A stretch of DNA of 49,461 bases from Halobellus clavatus. GTDB taxonomy: Archaea > Halobacteriota > Halobacteria > Halobacteriales > Haloferacaceae. Each line of letters opens with the position of its first letter. The stretch's first letter is position 1. Position numbers and translations under genes: made by a program. The stretch spans positions 1 through 49,461 of the forward strand of contig NZ_FNPB01000019.1 in the NCBI RefSeq assembly GCF_900107195.1. Reading direction: 5' to 3'. Below the pieces are notes generated by a model that searched no databases, was not told where the DNA came from, and saw only the letters and a program-made list of their open reading frames with translations. Positions 34,354 through 41,998 of the stretch are shown one piece after another.

Positions 34354-36057
34354 TCAGCTGTCGCTCGTGAGCGCCGAGACGGCCGTCATCAGTTCGTCCG
34401 GCGTCTCCACCTCACGGGTCGATTCGCCCACGCGCACCGTGGCGGTGCCGGCGGCGGTCGGCGCGTCGGGGACGACCACGGCCTCGTGATCGGCCACGCG
34501 AAGTGCGGCGCGGTGGAGGTCTGTGCCCGGCTCACCACCGACGGCGATCACGAGTTCCGGGCGCGTCAGCCGCGCCGCCACGGCGCCGTAGCCGGCGACC
34601 TGGATCCCGATCCGATCCCACGCGCCGGCGAAGGCGGCGATGCCGGCGCGGGCCGCAGTCCGGTAGTCGTCGGGCGAGCGCTCCGACGCCGACGAGTCGG
34701 CACTCCCGGGTTCGTCCGCGACTTCGTCACAGATGGCCGCGAGGTCGAGGAGCGCCTCGGCCATCGCAACGCCTCCGTCGAGCGGCCGGAGCGGTTCGTC
34801 GAGCAGCCCGGTCCCCGCCGCTGGGCCGTCACGAAACGCGCCTTCGGGCTCTTGGAGGGTTTCGATAGCGGCGTCAGCGACGACGCGAGCGACGGTCAGC
34901 GGATCGCGGTCCGTGCCGAGGGCGTCGGGGCCCCGGACCTGCCGCGCCGTCGCGAAGGCGCGGACGACGCGTGCGTGATCCGCGAGGAGGAGTTCGGGCG
35001 CGGTGCCGTCGTCGGCCGCAAAGTGCGACACGACGCCGTCGGACGCGACGAGCGTGCGCTCGAGTGCTTCGAGGACCCGATCGGCGTACTCACGGGCGGT
35101 GTCGTCGTCGGTGTAGGCCGCGAGAGTCAAGAGCGCGTCCGCAGCCAGCGCGTTCCCGCCCGCGTAGCCGGTCAGGTCCCGTCGAGGGCCGAGCGAGGGG
35201 TCGTCCGTGTCAGAATCGGCACCATCGTTCTCATCGGTGGGTGCGACGCTCCCGCCGAAGGTGCTGCCGTTCCAGAGGGTCGCGACGAGGAAGTCGCGCG
35301 CACCGGTCGCCGGATCGAGGAGGTCCTCGTCGCCGGTATAGAGGTAGCCGTTCGCGAACGCGCGGAGCAACGCGGCGTTGACGTCGAGCATCTTCTCGGT
35401 GTGCGGGTCGCTCCAGTCGCGCCCTTCGGCGTAGCGATAGAACCCGCCGGACTCGTCGTCGTACAGCGACTCGCCGATCACACCCAGCGTCTCGACCGCC
35501 TGCTCGCGTGCCCGCTTGAGTGCGAACTCGATCGTCTCGGGGAGCGGAAACTTGGCGTCGGTCCCCCAGCCCGCGAACCGCGGATCCCACTTCTCGTCGA
35601 GTTGGCCCGCGAGGTGGGACTCGATCCGTTCGTCGACGGCACCCGCCGGGGTTGGCTCCCCGGCCAGCGCCCGCGGAATCCGGCCGCCGTCCTCGCCCTT
35701 CTGGTTCCAGAGGTCGCGGACGGACCCGAGCACCTGTCGCATCCCGTCGGGGCCGAGGTACGTCGCGCCGCTGAGGACCTTCCCGGATGGGGTACAGAAC
35801 ACTGTCGAGGGGAACCCGCCCATATTGTAGCGCTCGCGGACCCGCGGCCGACGGTCGACGTCGACGCGGATCGGCACGAAGCCGTCGTTGACGTTCGCGG
35901 CGATTCGCGGTTCGCCGTACGTCTCCGCGTCCATCTCGTGACAGCTGTCGCACCACGTGGCGGTGAGCGCGAGCAGCACGGGGCGGTCGGCCGCCGCGGC
36001 TTCCTCGAACGGCGCGGCTCCCCACTCGCGCCACTCGACGTGCGTGTCGTCGGTCAT
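34354..36057 (-). CDS. Thioredoxin-domain protein of the DUF255/YyaL type
   Basis: A 567-residue protein. The first about 140 residues are a thioredoxin-fold domain with WCDSC (ATWCDSCHEMDAETY), the redox CXXC. The remainder is an (alpha/alpha)6-barrel-like domain (FALKRAREQAVETLG, GGFYRYAEGRDWSDPHTEKML), as in YyaL/spermatogenesis-associated protein 20 homologues. The catalytic role is unknown. The protein is shorter than the bacterial form (about 680 residues), with acidic low-complexity inserts near residues 275-300. The start at 36057 is preferred to upstream codons that lack homology. Confidence 0.87.
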   Translation of the reverse strand: MTDDTHVEWREWGAAPFEEAAAADRPVLLALTATWCDSCHEMDAETYGEPRIAANVNDGFVPIRVDVDRRPRVRERYNMGGFPSTVFCTPSGKVLSGATYLGPDGMRQVLGSVRDLWNQKGEDGGRIPRALAGEPTPAGAVDERIESHLAGQLDEKWDPRFAGWGTDAKFPLPETIEFALKRAREQAVETLGVIGESLYDDESGGFYRYAEGRDWSDPHTEKMLDVNAALLRAFANGYLYTGDEDLLDPATGARDFLVATLWNGSTFGGSVAPTDENDGADSDTDDPSLGPRRDLTGYAGGNALAADALLTLAAYTDDDTAREYADRVLEALERTLVASDGVVSHFAADDGTAPELLLADHARVVRAFATARQVRGPDALGTDRDPLTVARVVADAAIETLQEPEGAFRDGPAAGTGLLDEPLRPLDGGVAMAEALLDLAAICDEVADEPGSADSSASERSPDDYRTAARAGIAAFAGAWDRIGIQVAGYGAVAARLTRPELVIAVGGEPGTDLHRAALRVADHEAVVVPDAPTAAGTATVRVGESTREVETPDELMTAVSALTSDS

Positions 36058-36179
36058 ACCCCCGCTCCGGTGTCGTCGGGTGTAAGCCCTTCGAGGGAGG
36101 CGGAGCGCCGGGGCGTCGCCGGCGATCCCAGCGCGCCCGCGACACAAGGGCTATGAACGGCGACCGCGAACGGCCTCGT

Positions 36180-36665
36180 ATGCGAACGCGCTGGGTCATC
36201 GCGCTCCTGTTGGCGATCCCCCTCGTCGATACGCTCCTGTTGCTCCCGGTCGCCTCGACGATCGGATTCGTGCCGACCGTGCTGCTGGTGGTGCTCACCG
36301 GCCTCGTTGGAATGTTGCTCGTCCGCGCGGAGGGGCGGCACACCCTCTCGAAACTCCAACGGAAGGCTGCGAGGGGTGAGGTCCCGACGAACGAACTCCT
36401 CGATGGCGGACTGCTCATCGCCGCCGGCACGTTCCTGCTCACGCCGGGGATCGTGACCGACGTGATCGGCTTTGCGCTCGCCCTGCCGGTGACGCGATAC
36501 CCGATCCGCGAGGTTGGAAAGCGCTACGTCGTCCGCCCGTATCTCGACCGCCAGACCGGCGGGTTCGTCTCGGGCAACGTCTGGGTGGGTGGCTTCCCGG
36601 ACGGCGACGACGACGTGGTGAGCCTCGATCCAGAGGAGTACGGCCGTCCCGGCGACGACAACTGA
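36180..36665 (+). CDS. fxsA: FxsA family membrane protein
   Basis: A 161-residue FxsA-type protein starting MRTRWVIALLLAIPLVDTLLLL, with about three TM segments and the family motif GGLLIAAGTFLLTPGIVTDVIG. The C-terminal cytosolic tail is acidic. In E. coli FxsA relieves exclusion of phage T7 by F; its molecular function is unknown. The ATG at 36180 is favoured over that at 36153 because the CTATGAA around 36152 would then act as a TATA-like box. It is the last host gene before the tRNA and provirus. Confidence 0.85.
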   Translation: MRTRWVIALLLAIPLVDTLLLLPVASTIGFVPTVLLVVLTGLVGMLLVRAEGRHTLSKLQRKAARGEVPTNELLDGGLLIAAGTFLLTPGIVTDVIGFALALPVTRYPIREVGKRYVVRPYLDRQTGGFVSGNVWVGGFPDGDDDVVSLDPEEYGRPGDDN

Positions 36666-36795
36666 GTACTGCGGGCCTCGAATCGCTCGGCATCCCCCGT
36701 CGACAGCGGGCCGTCGTTTCGCGTGACGGCGGCGCCGACGGGTCGAAAGGAAACTCTTAAACTACTCATCGAACAACGAGTAGATGCGCTCACCT

Positions 36796-36869
36796 GGGCC
36801 AATAGCTCAGTCAGGTTGAGCGCTCGGCTGATAACCGGGAGGTCCACGGTTCAAATCCGTGTTGGCCCA
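36796..36869 (+). tRNA. tRNA-Ile (GAU)
   Basis: A full cloverleaf: acceptor GGGCCAA/TTGGCCC with discriminator A, D arm GCTC...GAGC, anticodon stem CTCGG/CCGGG around loop CTGATAA (anticodon GAT), and T arm CACGG TTCAAAT CCGTG. No intron and no encoded CCA. A CTCTTAAACT box about 35 nt upstream may drive it. It marks the left edge of the provirus; tRNA 3' ends are common integration sites for haloarchaeal tyrosine integrases. Confidence 0.95.
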
Positions 36870-36876
36870 CCTCCTT

Positions 36877-36901
36877 CACGGACGGTCTCTGGCCGTCCGT
36901 G
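36877..36901 (+). terminator. Strong hairpin just after tRNA-Ile
   Basis: CACGGACGG, loop TCTCTGG, CCGTCCGTG: a perfect 9-bp stem starting 8 nt after the tRNA. There is no T-tract behind it, so it may be an RNA 3'-end or processing structure or an integrase arm site rather than a classical terminator. The following stretch to 37065 shows no gene. Confidence 0.45.
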
Positions 36902-37065
36902 GTTGGGGCCTACAACTCCCCAGCCATCCAATCTCGTCGTTCTAACGAAACTGAGACGGTAGTCTCTCGTCTTGTTCGAGCAAGGAAACTACCAACCCCC
37001 TCCGCTGTCACTCGATCTGTCTTAGCCGAAAGTGACCTCGTCGAATTCCACCGGAGGTGTCTCCG

Positions 37066-37344
37066 GTGAGGTTCAAATACCTCGGCGCGGGGTATGTCCG
37101 GTACAATTGTCGGAGCTGTGCGGACGGATGTGTCACTACTCGGGAACAACCTCACGCCCGCTACCGAGAGTGCGAACTCTGTCACTCAGCTCCCGTTCTG
37201 GACAGAGGCGAGCCCGTCGATCAGCTCCATCCTGATCTTGTTTGGGCTGCCAACGCGCTACGTTCCGGTCCTTCTCTCTTCCCGTATGGGCCGGAACAGA
37301 GTGGCGTTGTCGCAACTAACTCACCCAAAGCATCTCCGCGCTGA
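37066..37344 (+). CDS. Small zinc-ribbon protein overlapping rep
   Basis: A 92-residue protein from a GTG at 37066 (GGAGGT at 37053-37058 is a fitting SD). Two Cys pairs, NCRSC and ECELC, about 20 residues apart, form a probable treble-clef or zinc-ribbon near residues 15-45. A C-terminal tail without clear structure follows. Its TGA overlaps the rep ATG (TGATG), which argues that it is real and coupled to rep. It may bind DNA or assist Rep. An upstream GTG at 37057 is the alternative start. A competing frame at 37094 is rejected. Confidence 0.6.
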   Translation: MRFKYLGAGYVRYNCRSCADGCVTTREQPHARYRECELCHSAPVLDRGEPVDQLHPDLVWAANALRSGPSLFPYGPEQSGVVATNSPKASPR

Positions 37345-39395
37345 TGAGCGCGGGGGCCTCGATCTCGGACGGATGTAACACATCCCCCATCAGGGACTAC
37401 CTCCTCGAAGAACTCGAAGAGGAGGGCCTACTCGGTCGAGGCCAGTTGCTCGATGGCTCGTACACTGACCGCGATCGCGACCGCGCGCGCCTTCTTCAGC
37501 TCATCGCTGAACATCCGGAAGGCATCCTCCGCTCCCGTCTAGTCCACGTTGGACTGAACGGCCTCCGTCTCTACGGCACTGATCCCTGGCGCAACACGGT
37601 CGGGTTCGCTGATCTGGACTGGAACAGCGCCGAAGATCGGCACGACGCCGCCCTTGACCGGATTTCAGACAAGACTTCGACTGTCGATCAGCTCGACGGC
37701 AGCGATTCCGAGTACCAGTTTGCATACCGATTCACGAAAGCCGCTGAAGACGCCGGTTTCGTCCGTCTCGAAAGCTCGGGCAAATCGGCGACCGTGTTTC
37801 CCACCCTGCGGCTTCTTGACTTGATTTCATCAGGCATTAGTGAAACAGAGACCCCCGACGACGGCACGCTTTCAGACCGTGATTTCGTCCGGCGCGTCCT
37901 CTCCTCCGTCAATTCTCACCTTTCAGACTCTCAGAAGGCTGCCTCCGCTGAGGGGCTGCTTCGTTACATCCGGCGCATCGACGACTTTCGACTTGCCTTC
38001 GACGTTCACGTACGCTCCCGCTCCGGCAGCGAGACGCGCCGAATGACCAAGGAGTACAAGACTCGTTTCAACTCCGAGGATCGACACGGCCGCTCGTTTG
38101 CTCGCCTTCAAGACGCGCTCGACGCACGGGCTGACCCGGGTGCGACCGCGGCCTTCGCCACACTGACCACGGATCCTAAGCAACACGGTTCGCTGCTCGA
38201 TTCGATACAGAATATCAATCCAAACTTCCACCGACTTCAGCAGTACCTCGCGTCGGACCCGTCGACGAAAAAAGATACACGGAAAACGAACGTTCCTGGC
38301 TGGCGTCCAGATCTCGACGGAGAAGTGACGGGACGACCGCGCCGAACGCTGGACTACCTGAAGGTCCTCGAATTCGCCTCTGGTGGTCTTCCACACCTGC
38401 ATACGCTCTATTTTGACCCTCCGCGGCGAGAGACCGACGGGATGCCGTGGCTGATCGACAAGGGAGAGCTATCACAGAAGTGGTCTGACTACGGACAGGG
38501 TGGGGTCGTCGACGTACGCCCTCTGGTGTATCGCGATGATCTCTGCCCAGCTGGTGATCCGAACGATCCCGACGACGACGGCCTCCTCGATCTCGTTCCA
38601 TTCGTCGGATCATCGCTTGACGAAGAAGGCACGTGGCAGTTCATCCAGAAGTCGACCGAGGATACCATCGTGAATTGGTACCGTCGGGAACACGATCTCG
38701 ACGGCGTGCGGTTCAATTCCGCGGAAGGATGGGTTGATTGGTACCGTTACGGTGATAACAATCTCTCTCGCGACGAAGTTGCTGAACGTGCTGGACAGCA
38801 CGATCTCGTCAATATGGAAGGCGATGACGAGATTATCTTCCAGAAAACCGCTGGCTCGTACCTCGGGAAGTACCTGAGTGCCACCTACGGCGCACTTGCT
38901 GATGTCGCTGAGTCCTTCGAGGATCGCGAATCTCTCACCTCTGGTGAGGATGACTCTAAAAAGGCCGTCTGGAAGCTCGCTCTCTATTGGGCGACAGACA
39001 AACAGTTCTGGTCCGCGTCCCGTGGGATCGAACGTGCGATCGACCCCGAAGACCCCGAATTAGAGGGTGAACCTCGCGAAGCCGCTGAGTGGGCGTCCCA
39101 AGATACGGTGCTGGAACTCTCACGAGCGTATGCCGAGACGTGGGTCCACGAACCTGACCTCGACGAACTTACCGAGTCCGGTCGGGCGCAAGCTACGATT
39201 CGCGAACTGTCCACCGATTACTGGGTGTCGATCGACTATCTCGGTGCTTTCCCGTACTGGGATATGCCTGTCTCTACCTCACAGGCTGCCTCGCTCGAAG
39301 TTCTCGAAGAGAATATGAATGACCCTGATGCCCCCTCGGTGTCTGAGGAGATTGATCGGCCGCCTCCCTTGGCTCAAGTGTGGGGAGAGTCTTAG
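37344..39395 (+). CDS. rep: HUH-superfamily rolling-circle replication initiator (Rep)
   Basis: A 683-residue protein. The metal-binding HUH motif is H351-L-H353 (GLPHLHTLYF), and the catalytic motif is Y506-x2-K509-Y510 (AGSYLGKYLS); together these are motifs 2 and 3 of rolling-circle Rep proteins. AVWKLALYWATDKQFWSASRG near residue 545 is typical of haloarchaeal plasmid and pleolipovirus Reps. The N-terminal about 330 residues may include DNA-binding elements. It would nick the replication origin and join DNA ends. It is the first large gene of the provirus, coupled to the zinc-ribbon gene. Confidence 0.85.
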   Translation: MSAGASISDGCNTSPIRDYLLEELEEEGLLGRGQLLDGSYTDRDRDRARLLQLIAEHPEGILRSRLVHVGLNGLRLYGTDPWRNTVGFADLDWNSAEDRHDAALDRISDKTSTVDQLDGSDSEYQFAYRFTKAAEDAGFVRLESSGKSATVFPTLRLLDLISSGISETETPDDGTLSDRDFVRRVLSSVNSHLSDSQKAASAEGLLRYIRRIDDFRLAFDVHVRSRSGSETRRMTKEYKTRFNSEDRHGRSFARLQDALDARADPGATAAFATLTTDPKQHGSLLDSIQNINPNFHRLQQYLASDPSTKKDTRKTNVPGWRPDLDGEVTGRPRRTLDYLKVLEFASGGLPHLHTLYFDPPRRETDGMPWLIDKGELSQKWSDYGQGGVVDVRPLVYRDDLCPAGDPNDPDDDGLLDLVPFVGSSLDEEGTWQFIQKSTEDTIVNWYRREHDLDGVRFNSAEGWVDWYRYGDNNLSRDEVAERAGQHDLVNMEGDDEIIFQKTAGSYLGKYLSATYGALADVAESFEDRESLTSGEDDSKKAVWKLALYWATDKQFWSASRGIERAIDPEDPELEGEPREAAEWASQDTVLELSRAYAETWVHEPDLDELTESGRAQATIRELSTDYWVSIDYLGAFPYWDMPVSTSQAASLEVLEENMNDPDAPSVSEEIDRPPPLAQVWGES

Positions 39396-39468
39396 GCTGC
39401 GTTCGATACTCTGGTTAGGCTGGTCACTGGTTAGACTCTCTCCCTTGCCCTATATATACTATATCGGG

Positions 39469-39556
39469 CTTGTTGAAACCGTTAGTAGTTGATAGAAATC
39501 GTGTGATGAATACAGAGAGTGTATGCTGCAGCTGGTTGTCTTTTTGTTTCATCAAG
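39469..39556. repeat. 88-bp stretch bounded by 11-bp inverted repeats
   Basis: CTTGTTGAAAC at 39469-39479 faces GTTTCATCAAG at 39546-39556 with one mismatch, in the 232-nt gap between rep and the HEPN gene. The interval is AT-rich and non-coding. It resembles a small MITE or remnant IS end, but the arms are short and there is no visible target duplication. Confidence 0.4.
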
Positions 39557-39627
39557 TTAGTGACGAAACAGCTGTTAGATAAACGTGCGAACCGAGACCT
39601 CTACTATTTGTAAATATATTAATTCAG

Positions 39628-40404
39628 CTACAATTTTCTGCCTCGGATATAATCCTCCACATCTTCAGTAAGGCGTCGTACATCTTCCTCAGCAGGGTTT
39701 TCCTCATTTGCATGGGCACAATTTGCTCGGATATCCGCAAGATGTTGTAGGTGCTTCTGAGAAGTGGAGTCGATCTCATCGGCCTCATAGAGTTTCTGAG
39801 CTAAGGCGGAGATACCGTCCCGGTATGAGTAACCGATTTCATCATCTGCATTTTCACATAACATCAATAGATACCGTTCCAGAGCAACTCCTGCAAGGAC
39901 ACCACTGACGCGCAACTCACCCTCATCAAAGAGTTGTCTTGCTCTATCTAATTCAGTCTGAGCAACATTCTTTGAGACTTGCTCCCTGACTTTCAACTCC
40001 TCTACTTTTACTCTTGCCGGGATTGATTCCAACATACTCCTTTGGGAATCGAAATCCGCGTTCTGTGCGTTCAGAGATTTTTTGGTCGTTTCCGAAGCTT
40101 TCTTGTCCAGCTTAAGCCGCTTCTTGAATTTATCGTAGTGATCCTCAAAATCATCGGAACGATTAGACAAGTATTCTGAGATCAACGGAGATGCCGTATT
40201 GAACCAAACTTCATATTCTTTCAGAGCTCGTCGTTGTAGTTCTTCAATTTCTCCAGAAGGTGTATCCCAGTAGTAACCGGAAACATGGCTATATTCATAT
40301 GTCCGAATACGATCAAAAAATTCTGTGTATAAATCCTCGATCCTGTCAGCATCATCCTCTAATTGATCGAGTTTTTCCTCAATAGCACCTACGGGTGCGC
40401 TCAT
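39628..40404 (-). CDS. Putative HEPN-domain cargo protein
   Basis: A 258-residue, mostly helical protein with much lower GC than the viral genes and on the opposite strand. Residues about 5-120 are predicted coiled coil (EEKLDQLEDDADRIEDLY, DKFKKRLKLDKKASETTKKS). The C-terminal about 110 residues look like a HEPN/DUF4145-type helical bundle with R226-A-N-C-A-H231 (DIRANCAHANEENP), the RX4H pattern of HEPN RNases. The likely role is antiviral defence, abortive infection or superinfection exclusion carried as provirus cargo. No partner antitoxin or nucleotidyltransferase is adjacent. The ATG at 40404 is chosen; the longer frame starts with TTG. Confidence 0.65.
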   Translation of the reverse strand: MSAPVGAIEEKLDQLEDDADRIEDLYTEFFDRIRTYEYSHVSGYYWDTPSGEIEELQRRALKEYEVWFNTASPLISEYLSNRSDDFEDHYDKFKKRLKLDKKASETTKKSLNAQNADFDSQRSMLESIPARVKVEELKVREQVSKNVAQTELDRARQLFDEGELRVSGVLAGVALERYLLMLCENADDEIGYSYRDGISALAQKLYEADEIDSTSQKHLQHLADIRANCAHANEENPAEEDVRRLTEDVEDYIRGRKL

Positions 40405-40677
40405 ACGCAAGAAAAGTATTCAAATTGTTTAGTTTTTATCTATTGTATCTTTATCATCAAATACCAAGGTAAGACTCTAAGCAAATTCACTGTGTTGACT
40501 AATCCGCTCTGTTGGAACCCCGAGATAGTTTGCTGCAAGATACGCTCTGTGTATTTAGCACACATTCTGAGAACTGTCACTGATTGATACTTTCAGCAAG
40601 GCCACTATTTCTTGTATATGTTCTCCACTTTCACCCGGGTTTAGAATTAGCTAGAATGTTCCCTCCATATCCTCTAA
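40405..40677. other. AT-rich intergenic region between cargo gene and structural genes
   Basis: A 273-nt divergent spacer. It must hold promoters for the HEPN-like gene (left) and for the structural operon (TTTAGAATTA about 30 nt before 40678). No ORF or repeat stands out. Confidence 0.5.
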
Positions 40678-41055
40678 ATGGGTATGTCAACGGAAACCCC
40701 CAACTTCGACGAAATGGAGACCGTCGATGCACCGGATCAGTCCGGTGACGACGACGCAGAATGGATCGAACTTGACGCGGGCGAGTCTATCGTGGGTGAG
40801 CTGCGCAAGCGGCAGGAAACCCAAGAATACGACAACGACGTTCTCGAAATCGGCCGCGGACTCGGCGACGTTGTCGTGATGTTCTCGAACGGGCAGATCG
40901 ACCGTCGCCTCGATACTCTCGCCGAGAAGCACGGCTCGGCTGAGGGGCTTGTCCTCGGCTTCAAGAAGACCGAGGAGACGCGGACCTTCACGCCCAACGG
41001 CCAAGACGAAGAGGTCGAGTTCAACCTCTGGGAAGTCCGCCAGCTCACGGAGTAA
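40678..41055 (+). CDS. Small acidic provirus protein (pleolipovirus-type, before VP3)
   Basis: A 125-residue acidic soluble protein. The N-terminal 35 residues are disordered and Asp/Glu-rich. The rest looks like a compact beta-rich domain ([50 protein letters not shown]-like [25 protein letters not shown]). Pleolipoviruses carry small soluble ORFs of this kind between rep and the VP3 gene; the function is unknown and could be DNA binding. ATGs at 40678 and 40684 are both possible. It opens the structural operon and ends 4 nt before the VP3-like start. Confidence 0.65.
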   Translation: MGMSTETPNFDEMETVDAPDQSGDDDAEWIELDAGESIVGELRKRQETQEYDNDVLEIGRGLGDVVVMFSNGQIDRRLDTLAEKHGSAEGLVLGFKKTEETRTFTPNGQDEEVEFNLWEVRQLTE

Positions 41056-41059
41056 CCCA

Positions 41060-41479
41060 ATGGCTTCCCGATCATCCTACGGCTCGTCGATGACCGGTGC
41101 GATCTCGGAGTACGCAAACCTTCGGACGCTCCCGGCCATCTTCTCGGTCGTCTTCGTCGCCACCTCGCTGTACCAGTTCGGTGGGATCACCGAGATCACC
41201 CTGACGTGGTTCTCGAACTACTCGCTGACGACTGAGCACGCCGCGCTGGCCGGCATCGCTGTCTACGCGGCGGCGTTTATGTCGTCCGAGACCAAGCGCT
41301 TCGAGCACTACGAGACCTGGGAACAGGTTTCGCTCGGCGCTGTTCCGCTTGTCACGCTCGGGTACCAGTACGTCTCGGAGATCACCAGCTTCATCAACGA
41401 TCTCGGCGGCACCAGTCCGCTCGGCGCACAGCTCGCGTTCGCTGTGACGCTGTTCGGTTGGTTCGTTGCTGTCCGCTGA
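41060..41479 (+). CDS. VP3-like internal membrane protein of pleolipovirus
   Basis: A 139-residue protein with about four TM segments ([64 protein letters not shown]) and short loops. Its size, topology and place before the spike gene fit the pleolipoviral VP3 membrane protein that lines the inner face of the virion membrane. The ATG at 41060 follows the preceding stop by 4 nt; longer upstream frames are rejected. Confidence 0.75.
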   Translation: MASRSSYGSSMTGAISEYANLRTLPAIFSVVFVATSLYQFGGITEITLTWFSNYSLTTEHAALAGIAVYAAAFMSSETKRFEHYETWEQVSLGAVPLVTLGYQYVSEITSFINDLGGTSPLGAQLAFAVTLFGWFVAVR

Positions 41480-41493
41480 ACGGACCACTCAAC

Positions 41494-41598
41494 ATGTCCC
41501 ACGCTTCTTTCAACGTTGACCGGATAGTCGTACTGTCTGCACTGGGCACGACGGGCTTCGCTGCCCTGTCGTTCTTGGTTACGGAGGGTGTCCTATGA
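41494..41598 (+). CDS. 34-residue single-TM provirus protein
   Basis: MSHASFNVDRIVVLSALGTT and a hydrophobic stretch ending FLVTEGVL form one short TM segment. The stop overlaps the next start as ATGA, and the gene sits 14 nt after the VP3-like gene. Too small for homology; support comes from the overlap chain. Confidence 0.5.
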   Translation: MSHASFNVDRIVVLSALGTTGFAALSFLVTEGVL

Positions 41599-41756
41599 CG
41601 CTCCTCCCGTATCACGCCCGCGTCGCTGATACCGTCGCGTCGCTCGTCTCGATCGATCTCGACATCGAGGACGATCGCGACGCTTGGCACGCAGCGCGTT
41701 CCCGCGCTGAGATCAGCACGCTCAACGCGCTCCCTGATCCGCAGGTGGCACTATGA
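41595..41756 (+). CDS. 53-residue soluble provirus protein
   Basis: An acidic/Ala-rich helical protein (MTLLPYHARVADTVASLVS ... DDRDAWHAARSRAEISTLNA). Both ends overlap neighbours by ATGA, so it is tightly coupled within the structural operon. No family is recognised. It could be an assembly factor. Confidence 0.5.
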   Translation: MTLLPYHARVADTVASLVSIDLDIEDDRDAWHAARSRAEISTLNALPDPQVAL

Positions 41757-41998
41757 GCCGCGCTGTCACGTCCCTATCTGTCGTGCTCGGCGCTGGCTTC
41801 ACCGCGCTCACCACTGCTATCACGAACCTGTCTGTCTACTCTGGCGACGGGTTCCTCGTCACGATCATCCCGATCGCGACGGCGCTCCTCATCGGCGTCA
41901 ACGAAATGATGATCGATGCTGATGGCAACTCCGACGATCTCCCTGACGGTCTAACCGAGAAGGAGATCCGCGATCTCGGGGGTGATCCCGATGCGTAG
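41753..41998 (+). CDS. 81-residue membrane protein before the spike gene
   Basis: Two hydrophobic segments (SLSVVLGAGFTALTTAITNL and GFLVTIIPIATALLIGVNEM) with an acidic cytosolic C-terminal tail (DADGNSDDLPDGLTEKEIRD). The start overlaps the previous stop (ATGA) and its TAG lies inside the beginning of the spike gene. Small membrane proteins next to the spike gene are usual in pleolipoviruses. Confidence 0.65.
   Translation: MSRAVTSLSVVLGAGFTALTTAITNLSVYSGDGFLVTIIPIATALLIGVNEMMIDADGNSDDLPDGLTEKEIRDLGGDPDA

Noticed and set aside
34180-36156. A 658-codon plus-strand frame
   Set aside because: Antisense to the DUF255 gene with its WCDSC motif; low-complexity Arg/Val-rich.
37066-37085. tRNA T-arm-like GAGGTTCAAATACCTC as a second attachment site
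   Set aside because: Outside the tight arm it does not match the tRNA-Ile 3' end, and it lies in the zinc-ribbon start.
37094-37378. A 94-codon plus-strand frame overlapping the zinc-ribbon gene
   Set aside because: No SD and not coupled to rep; the alternative frame has Cys pairs, an SD and the TGATG overlap.
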